This document shows positions 1 through 7,855 of a stretch of 36,743 nt of DNA, one piece after another (the stretch's first letter is position 1; each line of letters begins with the position of its first letter). A program made the translations under genes and the position numbers. Source of the DNA: Asticcacaulis sp. (lineage in GTDB: Bacteria > Pseudomonadota > Alphaproteobacteria > Caulobacterales > Caulobacteraceae); contig NZ_JAIXSV010000365.1 of assembly GCF_027484505.1 (NCBI RefSeq), positions 1 to 36,743 of the forward strand, in the 5' to 3' direction. The notes under the pieces were generated by a model. It had not been told where the DNA came from. It ran no database searches and saw only the letters and a list, made by a program, of their open reading frames with translations.

Positions 1-20
1 GCCCGCCTTGGCGGGCATTT
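1..20 (+). terminator. Possible terminator hairpin, cut by the window edge
   Basis: A GCCCGC arm, a CTTG loop and a GCGGGC arm occupy 1-16 and are followed by ATTT. The hairpin is compact and GC-rich, but the T-run is short and the upstream gene lies outside the window, so direction and owner are uncertain. The remaining bases to 156 hold no gene that I can support; a small GACTC/GAGTC hairpin lies at 41-53. Confidence 0.35.
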
Positions 21-156
21 GTGTGAACCGTTCCCTGTCGGACTCAGCGAGTCGTCGGCGGGTGGACCCGATAGAGACTACAAAAACCCCCGCTCGTCAA
101 AAGCGAAATCGCATTTTTTGCACTGCAAACCGAGTTTTTTTAAGGACTTACACAAA

Positions 157-200
157 AAAGAGCGAAATTTGAGGCGCTTAGCCAACAAATTTCGCTCTTT
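157..200 (-). terminator. Terminator of lon, probably bidirectional
   Basis: Perfect 15-bp inverted repeat: AAAGAGCGAAATTTG at 157-171 and its complement at 186-200, with a 14-nt loop. Read on the minus strand it follows the lon stop codon by about 54 nt and ends in a U-run (complement of the A-run at 154-159). T-rich sequence on the other side means that it could also stop plus-strand transcripts. Confidence 0.8.
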
Positions 201-253
201 ATTTTCAACCATTTTGGCGAGTGCACGCCAAAATAGCGTTATCCCTATACGGC

Positions 254-2647
254 TTAATGGGCCGTAAGACCGTCTGCGTCATCCGCAGCGGGCACCGCGG
301 GGGGCGGAATCACCGGCTCTACCCACTCGATAGATTCGAGCGGCCGGGTCAGGGCGTGGGTCAGAACCTGCTCGACATGGCTGACCGGAATGATCTCCAG
401 ACCGGCCTTCACATTCTCAGGTAGTTCGGTCAGGTCCTTCTCGTTCTCCTTGGGGATCAGCACCGTCTTAACGCCCGAACGCAGGGCCGCCAGCAGCTTT
501 TCCTTGAGGCCTCCGATGGCCAGTACGCGGCCACGCAGGGTGATTTCGCCGGTCATGGCGATATCCTTGCGCACCGGAATACCGGTCAGGACCGAAACCA
601 TGGCCGTAACCATGGCCACGCCGGCCGACGGACCATCCTTGGGCGTAGCACCTTCGGGCACGTGGACGTGGACGTCGGTGCGTTCAAAGACCGGCGGAAG
701 GATGCCGAACTTCGGCGCCAGCGCCTTAACGTAGGAATTGGCCGCCGAAACGGATTCCTTCATCACGTCCTTGAGGTTACCGGTGACCTTCATATTGCCC
801 TTACCGGGCATCTTGATGGCTTCGATGGTCAGGATGTCGCCGCCGAATTCAGTCCAGGCCAGACCCGTGACGATACCAACCTGATCGGTCTCATCGGTTT
901 CGCCATAGTGGAATTTGCGCACGCCGGCATATTTGGCCAGACGCGCCTCATCCACCGTGATCGAGCTGACCTTTTCACGCGCCAGGTCACGGATGGTTTT
1001 ACGCGCCAGATTACCCAGTTCGCGCTCCAGCGACCGCACGCCCGCCTCGCGGGTGTAGTAGCGGATCAGGTCGCGGATGGCCTGTTCCGGCACGATCCAT
1101 TCGTCGCCTTTCAGGCCGTGATCCTTGGCCAGAGACGGCAGGATGTGGCGCTTGGCGATTTCGACCTTCTCGTCCTCGGTATAGCCGGGGATGCGGATGA
1201 TCTCCATGCGGTCCAGCAAAGGCTGCGGCATGTTGAGCGAATTGGCCGTCGTCACGAACATGATCTTGGACAGGTCGTAATCGACCTCCAGATAATGGTC
1301 GTTGAAGGTCGAATTCTGCGCCGGGTCCAGCACTTCGAGCAGGGCCGAAGCCGGGTCACCGCGCCAGTCGGCCCCCATCTTGTCGATTTCATCGAGCAGG
1401 AAGAAGGCATTGGTGGTCTTGGCCTTCTTCATCGACTGGATGATCTTACCCGGCATGGAGCCGATATAGGTGCGGCGGTGGCCACGGATTTCCGATTCGT
1501 CGCGCACGCCGCCGAGGCTGATGCGCACGAATTCGCGGCCCGTTGCCTTGGCGATGGACTTGCCCAGGCTCGTCTTACCGACGCCCGGAGGCCCCACAAG
1601 GCACAGGATCGGGCCTTTCAGCGTCCCCATGCGCGCCTGCACGGCCAGATGCTCCAGGATGCGCTCCTTGACCTTCTCAAGTCCGTAATGGTCGGCATCC
1701 AGCGTGTCTTCGGCCTTGCTGAGGTCGATCGGCTTGGGTTTGGATGCACCCCAGGGGATGGCCAGCAGCCAGTCGAGATAGTTGCGCACGACGGTCGATT
1801 CGGCCGACATGGGCGACATGTGACGCAGCTTGTTCAGCTCCGACATGGCCTTGGCGCGTGCTTCCTTGCTCAGCTTGGTCGCCTTGATCTTCTTTTCGAG
1901 TTCGAGAATCTCGTCCTTGGCGTCGTCCTGCTCACCCAGCTCGCGCTGAATGGCCTTCATCTGCTCATTGAGGTAATATTCGCGCTGGGTCTTTTCCATC
2001 TGGCGCTTGACGCGCGAACGGATCTTCTTTTCGACCTGAAGGACGCTGATCTCACCTTCCATCAGGGCATAGATCTGCTCCAGACGCTTGGCGACCGCCA
2101 GTTGCTCCAGAAGCTGTTGCTTCTCGCCGATCTTGATGACCAGATGCGCGGCAATCGAGTCGGCCAGCACGTCGGCTTCCGACACTTCGGCCAGAGCCTG
2201 AAGCGCTTCCGGCGGAATTTTCTTGTTGAGCTTGATATAGTTTTCGAACTGGTCGGTGACGGCGCGCACCAGCGCTTCGAGGTCCGGGCCCTGCGTTACA
2301 GCGGGTTCCAGCGCATAGGCTTCGGCCTCATAGAACTCGCTGCGGCCGGTAAAGCGTTTGATCTTTGCGCGCGACTTGCCTTCGACCAGTACCTTGACCG
2401 TGCCGTCGGGCAGTTTCAGCAATTGCAGCACATTGGCCAGCACGCCGATATCGTAGATGGCGTCGGCTTCGGGATCATCGTCACCAGAATTTTTCTGGGT
2501 AGCCAGCAGGATCTGCTTGTCGCCCTTCATCACCTCATCGAGCGCCTGCACGGACTTCTCGCGTCCGACAAACAGCGGCACGACCATGTGCGGGAACACC
2601 ACAATATCCCTCAAAGGCAATACGGGTATGGTCAGAACATCAAACAT
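254..2647 (-). CDS. lon: ATP-dependent protease Lon (LonA type)
   Basis: Cytosolic AAA+ serine protease that unfolds and degrades damaged and regulatory proteins. The 797-residue product has the full LonA plan: an N-terminal substrate domain (about 1-200), a charged coiled-coil region (about 200-280), an AAA+ module with Walker A GPPGVGKTS at 352-360 and Walker B FFLLDEID at 415-422, and a C-terminal protease domain. The catalytic dyad is Ser674 (in DGPSAG) and Lys717 (in GGLKEK), spaced as in E. coli S679/K722. The ATG at 2647 is preceded by an AGGAG ribosome site. In Caulobacter, Lon degrades cell-cycle factors such as DnaA and CcrM; the same role here is inference. It is monocistronic in this window, with its own heat-shock type promoter and a strong terminator. 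Confidence 0.98.
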   Translation of the reverse strand: MFDVLTIPVLPLRDIVVFPHMVVPLFVGREKSVQALDEVMKGDKQILLATQKNSGDDDPEADAIYDIGVLANVLQLLKLPDGTVKVLVEGKSRAKIKRFTGRSEFYEAEAYALEPAVTQGPDLEALVRAVTDQFENYIKLNKKIPPEALQALAEVSEADVLADSIAAHLVIKIGEKQQLLEQLAVAKRLEQIYALMEGEISVLQVEKKIRSRVKRQMEKTQREYYLNEQMKAIQRELGEQDDAKDEILELEKKIKATKLSKEARAKAMSELNKLRHMSPMSAESTVVRNYLDWLLAIPWGASKPKPIDLSKAEDTLDADHYGLEKVKERILEHLAVQARMGTLKGPILCLVGPPGVGKTSLGKSIAKATGREFVRISLGGVRDESEIRGHRRTYIGSMPGKIIQSMKKAKTTNAFFLLDEIDKMGADWRGDPASALLEVLDPAQNSTFNDHYLEVDYDLSKIMFVTTANSLNMPQPLLDRMEIIRIPGYTEDEKVEIAKRHILPSLAKDHGLKGDEWIVPEQAIRDLIRYYTREAGVRSLERELGNLARKTIRDLAREKVSSITVDEARLAKYAGVRKFHYGETDETDQVGIVTGLAWTEFGGDILTIEAIKMPGKGNMKVTGNLKDVMKESVSAANSYVKALAPKFGILPPVFERTDVHVHVPEGATPKDGPSAGVAMVTAMVSVLTGIPVRKDIAMTGEITLRGRVLAIGGLKEKLLAALRSGVKTVLIPKENEKDLTELPENVKAGLEIIPVSHVEQVLTHALTRPLESIEWVEPVIPPPAVPAADDADGLTAH

Positions 2648-2801
2648 TACTTACTCCTGAGCCGGACAGCGCGCCTCGCCAAGGGCGTCCAACGACCACC
2701 CTGCGTAAAGAAAAAGGGCGCGTTCTCCGGATATATACGCGCAATGTCTGCGCAGGGGTTCACCATTCACCTTAGACGATTCCTCGGCTGAACCTAGGCT
2801 G

Positions 2802-2830
2802 AATGTGGGACTTTCCCACCCATATTCAAG
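2802..2830 (-). promoter_or_regulatory. Sigma-32 (RpoH) type promoter of lon
   Basis: On the minus strand CTCCCTTGAA (core CTTGAA at 2830-2825) is followed after 15 nt by CCCACATT (2809-2802). This fits the heat-shock consensus CCCTTGAA, 13-15 nt, CCCCATNT closely. Predicted transcription start is near 2795, giving a leader of about 150 nt. A GTGGGA-CTT-TCCCAC dyad (2805-2819) overlaps the -10 half and spacer and could be an extra protein site. Confidence 0.65.
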
Positions 2831-3054
2831 GGAGGTCGGATCAGGCCGCGCCACCGGTTTCCGCAGAAACTTTCGCTTGCGCAAGCGGTTATGAACGGCT
2901 ATGGCGAAACGGCATCCAGAGTTAAGCGACGCGCTTAACGCCAACCTGCCCTTCCCGGCAAGGTGGCGTCCGGAAACGGAGATGCGGCCAAACCGGCAAT
3001 TAACGGGACCAAGGCTCATGCGTCGCAAAACTCATTCCATCTGAGAGACGCCCC
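2831..3054. other. Intergenic region between lon and the divergent threonine aldolase gene
   Basis: No gene supported; the 125-residue minus-strand reading frame over 2651-3028 has no recognisable protein character. Two dyads stand out: a perfect 14-bp palindrome CGCTTGC|GCAAGCG at 2874-2887, and GTTAAGCG-ACG-CGCTTAAC at 2921-2939. The TTAA halves of the second are 9 nt apart, not the 7 nt expected of a CtrA site. They may be operators for the plus-strand gene, but no convincing promoter was identified. Confidence 0.4.
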
Positions 3055-4119
3055 ATGCCGGACACCGCCCTGCCCCTAACGACCTTAGCGCCGCAGCAAT
3101 TCGCCAGTGACAACTATGCCGGCATCTGCCCCGAAGCGTGGAACGCCATGCACGAGGCCAATGCCGGCTCGGTCCCCGCCTATGGCGACGACCCCTGGAC
3201 GCAGCGCGCTGCCGACGCCCTGCGCGACCTGTTTGAGCATGAGGCCGAGGTCTTCTTCGCCTTCAACGGCACGGCGGCCAATTCGCTGGCCCTGGCGTCC
3301 CTATGTCAGTCCTATCACAGCGTCATCTGCTCGGCCTCGGCCCACGTCGAGACTGACGAGTGCGGCGCGCCGGAATTCTTCTCCAACGGTTCCAAGCTGC
3401 TGGTGGCGGCATCGACGGACGGTAAGCTAACCCCGGACGCCATCCGCGCGCTGGCCACCAGCCGCTCTGACATCCACTTCCCCAAGCCGCGCGCCGTCAC
3501 CATCACCCAGCCGACCGAAACCGGCCTCGTCTATTCTATCGACGAAGTGAAGGCCATTTCTGCCGTGTGCCGGGAACTGGGTCTGCGTCTGCACATGGAC
3601 GGGGCGCGTTTTGCCAATGCCTGCGCCGCGCTCAACTGTAACCCGGCGGACATCACGTGGAAGGCAGGGGTCGATGTTCTGTGCTTCGGCGGCACCAAGA
3701 ACGGCATGGGCGTGGGCGAGGCCATTCTGTTTTTTGATCGCGGTCTGGCGCAGGATTTCGACTATCGCTGCAAACAGGCCGGGCAACTGGCGTCCAAAAT
3801 GCGCTTTCTGGCCGCGCCGTGGCTGGGCATGATCAAGGACGGCGCGTGGCTGAGGAACGGTCAGCACGCCAATGCCTGCGCCCGTCGTCTGGCCGACAAA
3901 ATTTCTGGTTTGCCGGAAATAGAGCCCATGTTTGCCGTGCAGGCCAATGCGGTCTTCCTCAAGGCGCCGGAGAACGTGCTGGACGCTCTGCGCGCCAAAG
4001 GCTGGCGCTTCTACACCTTCATCGGCGGCGGAGCGCGCTTTATGTTCGCCTGGGACGCTGACCCGGCGCGAGTGGATCAACTGGCCGCCGATATTAAAAA
4101 AGCGTCTGAAAACAAATAA
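3055..4119 (+). CDS. ltaE: Low-specificity L-threonine aldolase family protein
   Basis: PLP-dependent enzyme of the threonine aldolase family (fold type I), which cleaves L-threonine or L-allo-threonine, and often other beta-hydroxy amino acids, to glycine and an aldehyde in the cytosol. The 354-residue length is normal. Visible signatures are the N-terminal SDNYAGICPE and GSVPAYGDD, the AHVETDECGAPE segment (His97, which would stack on the cofactor), HMDGARFANA with Asp182, and FGGTKNGMG with the Schiff-base Lys215. The ATG follows a GAGAGACG ribosome site. It is divergent from lon and stands alone or heads the small plus-strand group up to 5220. True substrate (threonine stereoisomer or phenylserine-like) cannot be told from sequence. 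Confidence 0.9.
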   Translation: MPDTALPLTTLAPQQFASDNYAGICPEAWNAMHEANAGSVPAYGDDPWTQRAADALRDLFEHEAEVFFAFNGTAANSLALASLCQSYHSVICSASAHVETDECGAPEFFSNGSKLLVAASTDGKLTPDAIRALATSRSDIHFPKPRAVTITQPTETGLVYSIDEVKAISAVCRELGLRLHMDGARFANACAALNCNPADITWKAGVDVLCFGGTKNGMGVGEAILFFDRGLAQDFDYRCKQAGQLASKMRFLAAPWLGMIKDGAWLRNGQHANACARRLADKISGLPEIEPMFAVQANAVFLKAPENVLDALRAKGWRFYTFIGGGARFMFAWDADPARVDQLAADIKKASENK

Positions 4120-4241
4120 CCCGGCGCATTTTCTGAGATTTCACTTGCGGTCTCGGCGAACCACCTGCGGCATTGCGCGCATTGATTATTTACCGGGCCG
4201 GGCGCATCCTGATCGCTCAACCACAAGATGGGAGATGGATC

Positions 4242-4511
4242 ATGCCCGGACTGGCCTACCGCTTTTTCGACAATAATACTGGTGAAGAGGTGTTCGCCTC
4301 GGACGATTTCGACTTTGCCGCCATGCCGACGGTCAATCACCTGATCCGCGATCCGGAACTGGTGGCGCGCTACGGCGGCCCGGCGGTCATCAATCGCATC
4401 GAACAAGGAGAGGTGAACAAGGCGGGTGCCGTCGAATACCGCATCTTTATCGACGGCTCTGAGGAGCGCCTGAATTCGCAGGACATCGACGAGAATTACC
4501 GACGCTCCTGA
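4242..4511 (+). CDS. Small conserved-looking protein of unknown function
   Basis: 89 residues starting MPGLAYRFFDNNTGEE, acidic, without signal peptide, membrane segment or cysteine pair. I do not recognise a family. The chosen ATG at 4242 has GGGAGA 8 nt upstream; an in-frame TTG at 4173 would add 23 residues but lacks a ribosome site. The middle (NHLIRDPELVARYGG) looks helical and the C-terminal half (AVEYRIFIDGSEERLN) looks like beta strands. It follows the aldolase by 122 nt and ends just before a strong terminator, so co-transcription with the aldolase is possible. Codon use resembles that of its neighbours. Confidence 0.7.
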   Translation: MPGLAYRFFDNNTGEEVFASDDFDFAAMPTVNHLIRDPELVARYGGPAVINRIEQGEVNKAGAVEYRIFIDGSEERLNSQDIDENYRRS

Positions 4512-4537
4512 GCTTTTCTTTGTAAGACACTGATTTT

Positions 4538-4573
4538 AAAAAGCCGTGCCCAATGGAGGGCGCGGCTTTGTTC
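4538..4573 (+). terminator. Intrinsic terminator after the 4242-4511 gene
   Basis: GCCGTGCCC (4543-4551) pairs with GGGCGCGGC (4558-4566), a 9-bp stem with one G-U pair and a 6-nt loop, preceded by AAAAA and followed by TTTGTT. It lies 27 nt past the stop codon. Confidence 0.75.
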
Positions 4574-4683
4574 TGTCGGGACGCCTCCTGCTGCGGCAAG
4601 GCGTCACATCTATCCACAGCGTCACCTCTCGCCAAAGGGCCCACCGTCGGCTAAACGCTTGACGTGAAGCCATGGAGACTTTG

Positions 4684-5187
4684 ATGCGCGCAGCCCTGTT
4701 TTTTGCCCCCCTGACCCTTGCCCTGTGTCTGTCAGGCTGCGGCGACAAACCCGCAGAGACGGCAAGCGAAACCGCTGCACCGCAAACCAGTGTGCCTGCG
4801 GTTCAGGGACCGTCCGAAGCGGAAAAAGCGGCCAAACTCGCCGCCCTGCCCGCCCCCTACAATACGGCTGATCTCAAGGCGGGTGAGAAGGCGTGGACCA
4901 AGTGCCGCTCGTGCCATACGCTGGTCGAAGGCGGGGCCAATATGGTCGGCCCCAACCTCTATGGCATCTTCGGCCGCAAATCAGGCAGCAAGGCCGATTA
5001 TCAGTATAGCGACGCGATGAAGGGCCGCAACGCCGTGTGGGACTTTGCCACGCTCGACGACTATATCACCCACCCGCAGACAACCGTACCCGGCACCAAG
5101 ATGGGCTTTATGGGGATTAAGGACGAGGCGGAGCGCCACAATCTGATCGCCTATCTCAAGGTCGAAACCAGCCCGGCCCAGAAGTAA
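4684..5187 (+). CDS. Membrane-anchored (lipoprotein) class I cytochrome c
   Basis: Periplasmic electron carrier tethered by lipidation. From the ATG at 4684 the protein is 167 residues: a short signal with lipobox LSGC (lipidated Cys19), an Ala/Pro/Glu-rich flexible linker (about 20-60), then a mono-heme domain with CRSCH at about 74-78, GPNLYGIFGRKSG typical of cytochrome c2/c552 types, and PGTKMGF supplying the axial Met. An ATG 12 nt upstream (4672) is in frame, but GGAGA at 4674-4678 is ideally placed for 4684, so the shorter start is chosen. Likely partners are the bc1 complex and a terminal oxidase (family knowledge); no oxidase genes are adjacent. It ends at a strong terminator. Confidence 0.92.
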   Translation: MRAALFFAPLTLALCLSGCGDKPAETASETAAPQTSVPAVQGPSEAEKAAKLAALPAPYNTADLKAGEKAWTKCRSCHTLVEGGANMVGPNLYGIFGRKSGSKADYQYSDAMKGRNAVWDFATLDDYITHPQTTVPGTKMGFMGIKDEAERHNLIAYLKVETSPAQK

Positions 5188-5191
5188 GCAA

Positions 5192-5220
5192 AAAGCCCTC
5201 CGAACCGTTCGGAGGGCTTT
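5192..5220. terminator. Bidirectional terminator between cytochrome c and gmk
   Basis: Perfect 13-bp stem: AAAGCCCTCCGAA (5192-5204), loop CCG, complement at 5208-5220. It starts a few bases after the cytochrome stop codon and has T-rich flanks on both strands, so it probably also ends the gmk transcript coming from the right. Confidence 0.85.
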
Positions 5221-5265
5221 ATAGTTCCGGGGTGAAGGGGGCCGTGCCCCCTTCCTTTTTTGAAC

Positions 5266-5907
5266 TTAAAGTGGCTCACTCATCAATTCATCGACGAACG
5301 GGGCGATCCACAGACCGCGTGAACGGCGCGCCGTTTCTGAATGATAGATATGCACCAGTTCGGCATAGGATCGGTCGAAATCGTCATTCAGAATAACGTA
5401 GTCGTATTCCGCCCAGTGCGCGATCTCGCCCTTGGCGCGGCTGAGACGGCGCTGGATTACGTCGTCGGCGTCCTGCGCGCGGGCATAGAGGCGGCGCTTC
5501 AGTTCTTCCATCGACGGCGGCAGGATGAAGACACGCACCACGTCCGACGGCGCCTTGGCCGAGATACGCTGCGCCCCCTGCCAGTCGATGTCGAACAGCA
5601 CGTTCTGTCCCTGAGACAAGGCTTTTTCCACCGGTTCGCGCGGCGAGCCATAACGGTGGTCGTGCACGGCCGCCCATTCCAGCAGGGCGTCGTTTTTAAC
5701 CAGATCATCCATCGCCGCGTCGCTGATGAAGTGATATTCGCGGCCATCCTTTTCACCGGGACGCGGTGAGCGGGTGGTAACCGAAATCGACAGATCGAGA
5801 TCGGCGTGATCGGCCATCAGGCGGCGGCACAGCGAGGTCTTGCCCGCGCCCGAAGGCGAGGAAACGATCAGCATAAGGCCGCGGCGAAGACGTTGGGAAT
5901 TAGGCAT
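5266..5907 (-). CDS. gmk: Guanylate kinase
   Basis: Phosphorylates GMP to GDP with ATP, an essential step of guanine nucleotide supply that also feeds (p)ppGpp and c-di-GMP pools. The 213-residue protein has the P-loop SSPSGAGKTS at about 16-25, the GMP-binding segment SVTTRSPRPGEKDGREYHF, and the lid region with RLYARAQDADDVIQRRL. Length and motif order are normal. The ATG lies one base after the yicC stop codon (TAA-T-ATG), indicating translational coupling. It is the last gene of the minus-strand fab/mltG/yicC cluster; the hairpin at 5192-5220 follows. Confidence 0.97.
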   Translation of the reverse strand: MPNSQRLRRGLMLIVSSPSGAGKTSLCRRLMADHADLDLSISVTTRSPRPGEKDGREYHFISDAAMDDLVKNDALLEWAAVHDHRYGSPREPVEKALSQGQNVLFDIDWQGAQRISAKAPSDVVRVFILPPSMEELKRRLYARAQDADDVIQRRLSRAKGEIAHWAEYDYVILNDDFDRSYAELVHIYHSETARRSRGLWIAPFVDELMSEPL

Positions 5908-5908
5908 A

Positions 5909-6799
5909 TTACTCTACGTTTTGAACCTGTTCTCGGAACTGGTCGATAACCGACTTTAACTCCAGACCGACCTTGGTCAGGTCGCTGAAGGCGGCTTTCG
6001 AACAGAGGGTATTGGCTTCGCGCATGAATTCCTGCGACAGGAAGTCGAGCTTGCGCCCTTGCGACTGGCTGTCGCTGAGGAGCGTGTGCGCGGAGGCGAT
6101 ATGGGTGCGCAAACGATCCAGCTCCTCACGCACATCGGCCTTGACGGCCATGACGGCGGCTTCCTGAAGGATGCGCTCCTGAAGGTCGGCCCCAGTTTCA
6201 CCATTGGCCAGAAGCTCATTCAGACGCCGGGTGAAGCGTTCGCGGATCACTTCGGTCTGCTGCGCCGCCAGCGCCTCGGCCCGATCCACGGCATCGGTCA
6301 TGGCGCTCAGGTGCTGGGTCAGCACCTCAAACAGCGCCCGCCCCTCGTCCTGACGCGCAGTCTTCAGATGTTCCAGCACCGCCCCCAGATCGGCCAACAG
6401 GGGCGCTTCCAGCACCGCCACGTCGGTATCGGTTTCCGCACTGGCCGCCTCGATGACCCCGCGCAGGGACAGGAGCCCATCCAGCGACGGCATGGTCGCC
6501 TGACCGGCCTGCATAAGGCCCTGCCCCACTTCGAGATACTGGTTGAGGACAGCGTGATTGACACTATAGCCCGTCTGGACCTCGGTCGTCTGGATGCTGA
6601 GGTTCAGCGACACCTGACCGCGCTGAAAACGCTGCTTGACCAGATCGCGCGCCGCCCGCTCCACATAGTCATAGCCTGAGGGCACGCGCGTTTTGAGGTC
6701 CAGAGACCGCCCGTTGACCGAACGCACCTCATAGACCCAGGCGACCGTCCCATGATGGCCTTCCACCCGGCCGAAGCCGGTCATGCTCGACAGGGTCAT
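5909..6799 (-). CDS. YicC-family protein (endoribonuclease-like)
   Basis: 296 residues with the two hallmarks of the family: an N-terminal MTGFGR...EVRSVNGRSLD domain and a C-terminal DUF1732 segment ending SDLTKVGLELKSVIDQFREQVQNVE. E. coli YicC has been described as an endoribonuclease acting on small RNA; whether this copy does so is inference. The long helical middle (about 120-250) is predicted to be coiled. Its ATG overlaps the mltG stop codon in an ATGA junction (6796-6799), and it is followed by gmk after one base, a gene pair conserved in many proteobacteria. Confidence 0.93.
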   Translation of the reverse strand: MTLSSMTGFGRVEGHHGTVAWVYEVRSVNGRSLDLKTRVPSGYDYVERAARDLVKQRFQRGQVSLNLSIQTTEVQTGYSVNHAVLNQYLEVGQGLMQAGQATMPSLDGLLSLRGVIEAASAETDTDVAVLEAPLLADLGAVLEHLKTARQDEGRALFEVLTQHLSAMTDAVDRAEALAAQQTEVIRERFTRRLNELLANGETGADLQERILQEAAVMAVKADVREELDRLRTHIASAHTLLSDSQSQGRKLDFLSQEFMREANTLCSKAAFSDLTKVGLELKSVIDQFREQVQNVE

Positions 6800-7854
6800 T
6801 TACCGGTGTCCTTAACGGGTTGGGCCGAAGAGGGGGTGGTTTGCGCCTCAATCTGACGCCATTTGGCGACGTTGATCAGGTGCTGCTCGTAGGTTTCGGC
6901 GAAAACATGCCCGCCCGTGCCATCAGCGACGAAATAGACGTCCTTGCTCGGCGGCGGGTTGAGCACGGCCTTTAAGGATTCCTTGCCCGGATTGGCGATC
7001 GGCGTGACGGGCAAACCGTCGATCAGATAGGTGTTCCACGGGCTGGGCGTATCCAGTTCGGAGCGTTTCAAACCGCGCCCCAAAGGCTCACCCTTGGACA
7101 CCGCATAGACCACGGTCGGGTCCGATTGCAGGCGCATCCCCTGACGCAGACGGTTGACGAAGACGGCCGCGACCTTTGGGCGCTCATTGGCCAGACCCGT
7201 TTCCTTCTCAACCACCGAAGCGAGGATCAGGGCCTCTTCCTTGGTCTTCAGAGGCAGGTCCTGTGCACGTGTGGCCCACAGCTCATCGAGCGTCTCACGC
7301 CCGGCAGCCAGCATGCGGTCCAGCACCGACTGACGCGTTTCACCAATCTCGTACTGATAGGTTTCGGGCAGAATGGAACCTTCCGGCGGCACCTCGACAT
7401 CACCGGTCAGGCCCTTGGTCGCCATCAGTATCCGCACTGCCTGAGCCGAGGTGCGCCCTTCGGGAATGGTGATAAAGTGCTGTACGACACGGCCCTCAAG
7501 GATCTGATTGAGGACGCCGATCATCGACAGGCGCGACGGAAACTCATAGGTGCCGGCGCGCAAAGCGTTATCACGCCCATCCAGCTTGGCAGCGATACGG
7601 AAGAAGGTCACCGAGCGGATAACGCCCTGCTGTTTCAGCTTGCGCGCTATGGCATTGAGCCCCTGCCCGCGTTCGACCGTCACAGCGGTGACATTTCCGG
7701 ATTTCGCCGAGGGTCCGGGGCCGTAGGTATTGGCAAAAACGAACAGTCCTGCCGCCAGAAGCAGCAGGACGATACCGGACAACAGGCCCGCCACCGGCGC
7801 CATCAGACGCCGGTCCTTGCGCCGCGGGGCTGGGCGGGCCTTCTGCTTCGCCAT
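6796..7854 (-). CDS. mltG: Endolytic murein transglycosylase MltG
   Basis: Inner-membrane lytic transglycosylase that cuts nascent glycan strands and sets their length. 352 residues: a basic cytosolic N-terminus (KARPAPRRKDRR), one transmembrane helix at about 19-41, a LysM-like part (about 55-120), then the YceG catalytic domain with ASVVEKETG, whose Glu216 corresponds to the catalytic glutamate, and the RLQSDPTVVYAV and TPSPWNTYLIDGLPVTPIANPG signatures. The ATG follows the fabF stop codon after one base (TAA-G-ATG); the 3' end overlaps yicC by 4 nt. Placement after fabF is common in proteobacteria and links lipid and wall synthesis. Confidence 0.96.
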   Translation of the reverse strand: MAKQKARPAPRRKDRRLMAPVAGLLSGIVLLLLAAGLFVFANTYGPGPSAKSGNVTAVTVERGQGLNAIARKLKQQGVIRSVTFFRIAAKLDGRDNALRAGTYEFPSRLSMIGVLNQILEGRVVQHFITIPEGRTSAQAVRILMATKGLTGDVEVPPEGSILPETYQYEIGETRQSVLDRMLAAGRETLDELWATRAQDLPLKTKEEALILASVVEKETGLANERPKVAAVFVNRLRQGMRLQSDPTVVYAVSKGEPLGRGLKRSELDTPSPWNTYLIDGLPVTPIANPGKESLKAVLNPPPSKDVYFVADGTGGHVFAETYEQHLINVAKWRQIEAQTTPSSAQPVKDTGK

Positions 7855-7855
7855 C

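Noticed and set aside
662-2791. 709-codon open frame on the strand opposite lon
   Set aside because: Antisense shadow of a GC-rich gene; composition is rich in Gln/His/Arg/Asp as expected for the complement, with no domain.
2922-2938. CtrA box upstream of the threonine aldolase gene
   Set aside because: TTAA half-sites are 9 nt apart rather than 7.
2651-3028. 125-codon minus-strand frame in the lon upstream region
   Set aside because: Overlaps the predicted lon promoter and leader, has no recognisable sequence and no ribosome site.
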